Source: Pholis gunnellus (lineage: Eukaryota; Chordata; Actinopteri; Perciformes; Pholidae). Taken from it: a stretch of DNA of 64,000 nucleotides. Position 1 is the stretch's first letter. Every line of letters begins with the position of its first letter. The notes beneath the pieces were generated by a model. That model saw only the letters and a list, made by a program, of their open reading frames with translations. It did not search any database and was not told the DNA's origin. Positions 61,061 through 64,000 of this stretch are shown here, one piece after another. Where the stretch lies: assembly GCA_910591455.2 (NCBI GenBank), contig OU342812.1, positions 4,058,732-4,122,731 of the forward strand, written 5' to 3'. Both the position numbers and the translations under genes were made by a program.

Positions 61061-63090
61061 GTAAGTGATGGCAGCCGTGAATCAGCTGATCGATGCGTCT
61101 CCGTTACCCTTTTACCGGTGTCAGGCCTTCAATCACGAGCTGAGGCTCACCTTGCTGCTGATATAGTATTCCCTTCTCTATCGGAGAGAACATCTACTGC
61201 TGTCTGTTATAGATCCATAGTGCAGCTTACTAATGAGACTCACTGGCATGAGTACACGTATAGATTCACAATAAACTAATGCACAGCACACAATTTTCAG
61301 GATAGGTTCACAACTTTTTTATGTCTGTCTTAAAAGAATAGTCAGCCGCCCATATGAACATTGAAACAAGTTTTTCCCGCATTACACATTCCTCCTGTTC
61401 ACACCGGCCTTGTGTTACCATCCCTTCACTGCAGTTCAGCACTGTGACACTGTCTGCAGAAACAAGGAAGGAACTTTGGAAGATATTTACTGACTCAGAC
61501 TTCTGAAACATTGTGAATCCAACCTCCAATCCAAAGCAAATAAACTCTTTGAATAGTTTTGCTTTAGGCTTACAGTAAATGCTGCAATATATCAAGGGGC
61601 TTTCAAAATCCGATCTTTTTTAGTGTGCTTGGATAATCATCTATTTGTGTAGTACGTATGAAGTCATATAACTGTTTTGTGAAAAGTTCTGCCTTTTTTG
61701 TTTGTTAAATGCAGAGAATTTATTAAAAGTAGTATATACGGGTTACCTGTGTAAAACCTCACAGCCCTTTACAATCTACTCTTTTACCTCAAGTTCATAT
61801 TTGGAGCCTCCCCACCACCAGACTTCAGTTGGTCCTGTCTGCCACCAGAGGTCACTGTCCAATCAGCTAACCTGCTGTGAGCGCCACCGGGCTTGGTTCA
61901 TGTGGAGGTTGTGTTTGCATTGTGAGCTCATGATTGCTGCGGAGCCAACTGATCTTTTGGCTTAATTAAATAAGCCGTGCCAAAGGACTCGGTATCGGTG
62001 TGTCTTAGATGGAGTGATACTTGGTTATCATTTCAGCAGTGGGAAGTAAGTCTAGACCAGTAGGCGTTAATATCCAATTTCCCTGACAGCTTCTATCTGT
62101 GAGCTACATTTAGAACACACCTTCCCCCCTTTCTTCATCCTCACCTGAGTGACCTCACCTGGGATGACAGACATCTGTGCTCCGTCAGTCCTGCTGCTGA
62201 GACAGACCATCAACCACGATAACCTGTCTCACCCGTCTCTAGTGAACACCCCCCCCCCGTGGTTGACCTTGGAGGTGTGTGACATCCTGTTGTGAGTGGT
62301 GGTCGAGAGTCGCATAGCTTGTCAACAGATTGTGTGAGTGTATCAGGAATGATGATTCATTTCTTTCTTTATTTCCCTTTTGTTTTTCTAAGAATTTCCC
62401 CCGCATGTTCCTCTTTCTCTCTCTCTCCTTCCCTGTCCCCCTCCCTATGTCCCTGGAGATAGTTAGTATAGACAGTCAGCTGGTCCCTCCTCCTCTCCCA
62501 TCTCCCCCTTCTCCTCCTCCTCCTCCTCCTCCTCCTCCTCCTCGCCCCACCCTTCGGCTCTCTGACAGGAAGCAGGAGGCAACCTTGCCTCGTCCTAGAT
62601 GAGTGAGAGCCGAGCGCTGAGGCTGTGTGTGGTTACATGTTGTGTGACAGAGGATGTGGAGGGGTGTGTATATATGTGTGACTAGAGGTAGCAGAAACTG
62701 TGTGTGTGTGTGTGTGTGCACTGGAAGTCATTTGACAGCCATGTGGTGTGAGGATCTTGTGTGAGCGTCTGAGAGACGGAGCTCAGGGGATCACTGTGAA
62801 TATGAGTAGAGGGCAACACAGCTGAGCTGTCTTTATCTCTCCTTGCTCTCCCTCCCTTCTTTTTTTTCATCTCCCTCTTTCTCTCCTCACTTGTGTTTGC
62901 ATAGTAGACGAAAGCGGTGTGGACTAGAAGCGTGTGTGCTCATGGCTGTTTGGAGAGGAGGGTAGCGTGTGTACCTTCCATATGTGTGTGTGTGTGAATG
63001 TAGACTACAATGTGAGGCGTTCTGCACTCTGAAGAGATATCAGTGTAGAGGAGCAGAACAGGGGTTCCAGCTGTGAGCACATCAGTCAGG
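61061..63090 (+). other. tmcc1: tmcc1 intron, with promoter-like sequence toward its end
   Basis: Reading continues open past the donor to 61279, but that is intron read-through. A (TCC)n tract lies at 62512-62543, a poly-C run at 62250-62257 and short GT tracts at about 62700 and 62985. If the exon at 63091 is a true first exon, its promoter must lie in the last few hundred bases. I see no TATA box there. Confidence 0.5.
62512..62543 (+). repeat. (TCC)n microsatellite
   Basis: About eleven TCC units; in one frame they read as a run of prolines. Confidence 0.9.
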
Positions 63091-63129
63091 ATGGTGCAGC
63101 GCTTCAATCTCCGTAGACAGTACTCCAAG
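63091..63129 (+). CDS. tmcc1: tmcc1 alternative first coding exon (short isoform)
   Basis: ATG opens 13 codons (VQRFNLRRQYSK after Met) that run straight into a perfect donor (tccaag/GTAAGC). The exon ends in phase 0, exactly like the large coding exon at 60449-61060, so both can join the same downstream exon. I recall shorter TMCC1 isoforms beginning with a very similar MVQRF.LRRQ.SK peptide. In such an isoform the Ser-rich N-terminal region would be replaced by this basic peptide. Confidence 0.65.
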
Positions 63130-64000
63130 GTAAGCTTAATACACACACAAGCTCGTTCAGACTTTAAAACTATGTGTGTGTCCTCCCATCTCCACGCTGC
63201 AGCTCCATTCATGGCTGAAGGATCAGTTGTCTTAAAGCCCTGTGTGGGCTTTGCATGTCATCTTTCTGTCTCTCCGTCATCCATCTATTGTGTCAGGAGT
63301 TTGCGTCTTTGGCTGAATGATCAGTGCTTTGTTCAGGGCAGCAGTCACAATGTTAAAGATTGACTCTCTTGTTTGCACAGCTCCTGCATATCACCTTTGT
63401 TTTTTGAGCTTCTATTCACTTTGAGGTAGTTCGATCCATACAGTAACTGAGTGTTCTGTCTTTGCGCACTTTATCTCAACTCTTGTTAAACAGTAACTCG
63501 TGTTGCAGCAGTAACACCGGCGGTGGTCGGTGGGAGCTGTCGCCAGGGGATGTAATTATTGGTAAATTCTATGTTTGATTGTGGCTGATTGGGGAGAGTT
63601 TATGACTCGTTTGCAATAAAAGGCTGGTTTATTGCCCTGCAGCTGTCTGTGAGTTTGATATATCCATCCTCTGGTGCTGTTAAAGAGAGTAGAGGGGTTG
63701 TATAAACCTCAGCATTAGGTCTGTTAAGAGCCCGCTGCTCTGCAGCTGGTGCTCAGCCTGTGGGATTAATTACAATTAGCTGCTGATTTAATTGATTGAC
63801 TGTGTGGATGTTCTAATGCCTGGAAGTAGCAACATGAGAAGGGGGCACAGTCGCACCTTCAGACTGGAAGGCCTGATCCCAGACTAATACAGATGAGACA
63901 GAGAGTAGTCCGGTCTTTCCTCTGTTCTCCGAGAGATGGAGAGTAAAAACAAATAGAAGAAGTGAAGCGCTGCAAGGGGCCAAATGTTTTGTGTCGGAAA
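63130..64000 (+). other. tmcc1: tmcc1 intron to the window edge, possible regulatory block
   Basis: No further coding exon is visible; the coiled-coil exon must lie beyond 64000. At 63740-63830 the words gggattaattacaattagct and gatttaattgattgac crowd several homeodomain-type sites into a non-repetitive block. Confidence 0.5.

Noticed and set aside
61061..61279. Extension of the tmcc1 open frame past 61060
   Set aside because: A consensus donor in phase 0 lies at 61061 and similarity to TMCC1 does not continue, so this is intron read-through.
62450..62602. A proline-rich frame that might be another tmcc1 first exon
   Set aside because: The prolines come from the (TCC)n tract, the frame ends at a stop codon and no convincing donor closes it.

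Overview
The window is vertebrate nuclear DNA and almost certainly comes from a ray-finned fish. The genes are split by GT-AG introns, most of them short. CA/GT microsatellites are abundant, several interspersed repeats have a look I associate with teleosts, and the TRH precursor is of the many-copy fish type. I could not identify the species. I see no bacterial, phage or CRISPR feature and no RNA gene I could support.

The left 19 kb is compact and gene-rich. It holds the 3' end of the orphan nuclear receptor gene nr2c2 (+), complete mrps25 (+), complete rbsn (rabenosyn-5, -) and complete trh (prepro-thyrotropin-releasing hormone, -). I rebuilt exon models by hand from splice sites and known protein families. 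The coding lengths are all multiples of three: mrps25 172 aa, rbsn 775 aa in 11 coding exons, and trh 267 aa with eight Gln-His-Pro-Gly units. mrps25 and rbsn converge, with predicted poly(A) signals about 100 bp apart. trh has a TATA box, a CRE-like site and an untranslated first exon.

From 19.4 to 48.2 kb there is no convincing coding sequence. This spacer holds old mobile-element copies: five copies of one high-copy repeat, two copies of a foldback element with 'ttaaagggacagttcacccc' ends, and several other repeat families. It also holds a minisatellite with a 112-bp higher-order duplication, many dinucleotide tracts and some AT-rich stretches that could be conserved regulatory DNA.

The right 16 kb is the 5' part of tmcc1 (+). 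There is a GC-rich promoter with a perfect CRE and a likely untranslated exon near 48.3 kb, one or two further possible untranslated exons, and a large first coding exon at 60.4-61.1 kb. A short alternative first coding exon lies at 63.1 kb and ends in the same splice phase. The coiled-coil and membrane parts of TMCC1 lie beyond the right edge.

The genes do not form a pathway. Their interest lies in synteny: as I recall, NR2C2-MRPS25-RBSN lie at human 3p25 and TRH-TMCC1 at 3q22, whereas here they are contiguous. I found no clear new multi-gene system. The best unexplained signals are a perfect 18-bp hairpin just after tmcc1 exon 1, the two tandem arrays, and the possible enhancers around trh and tmcc1.
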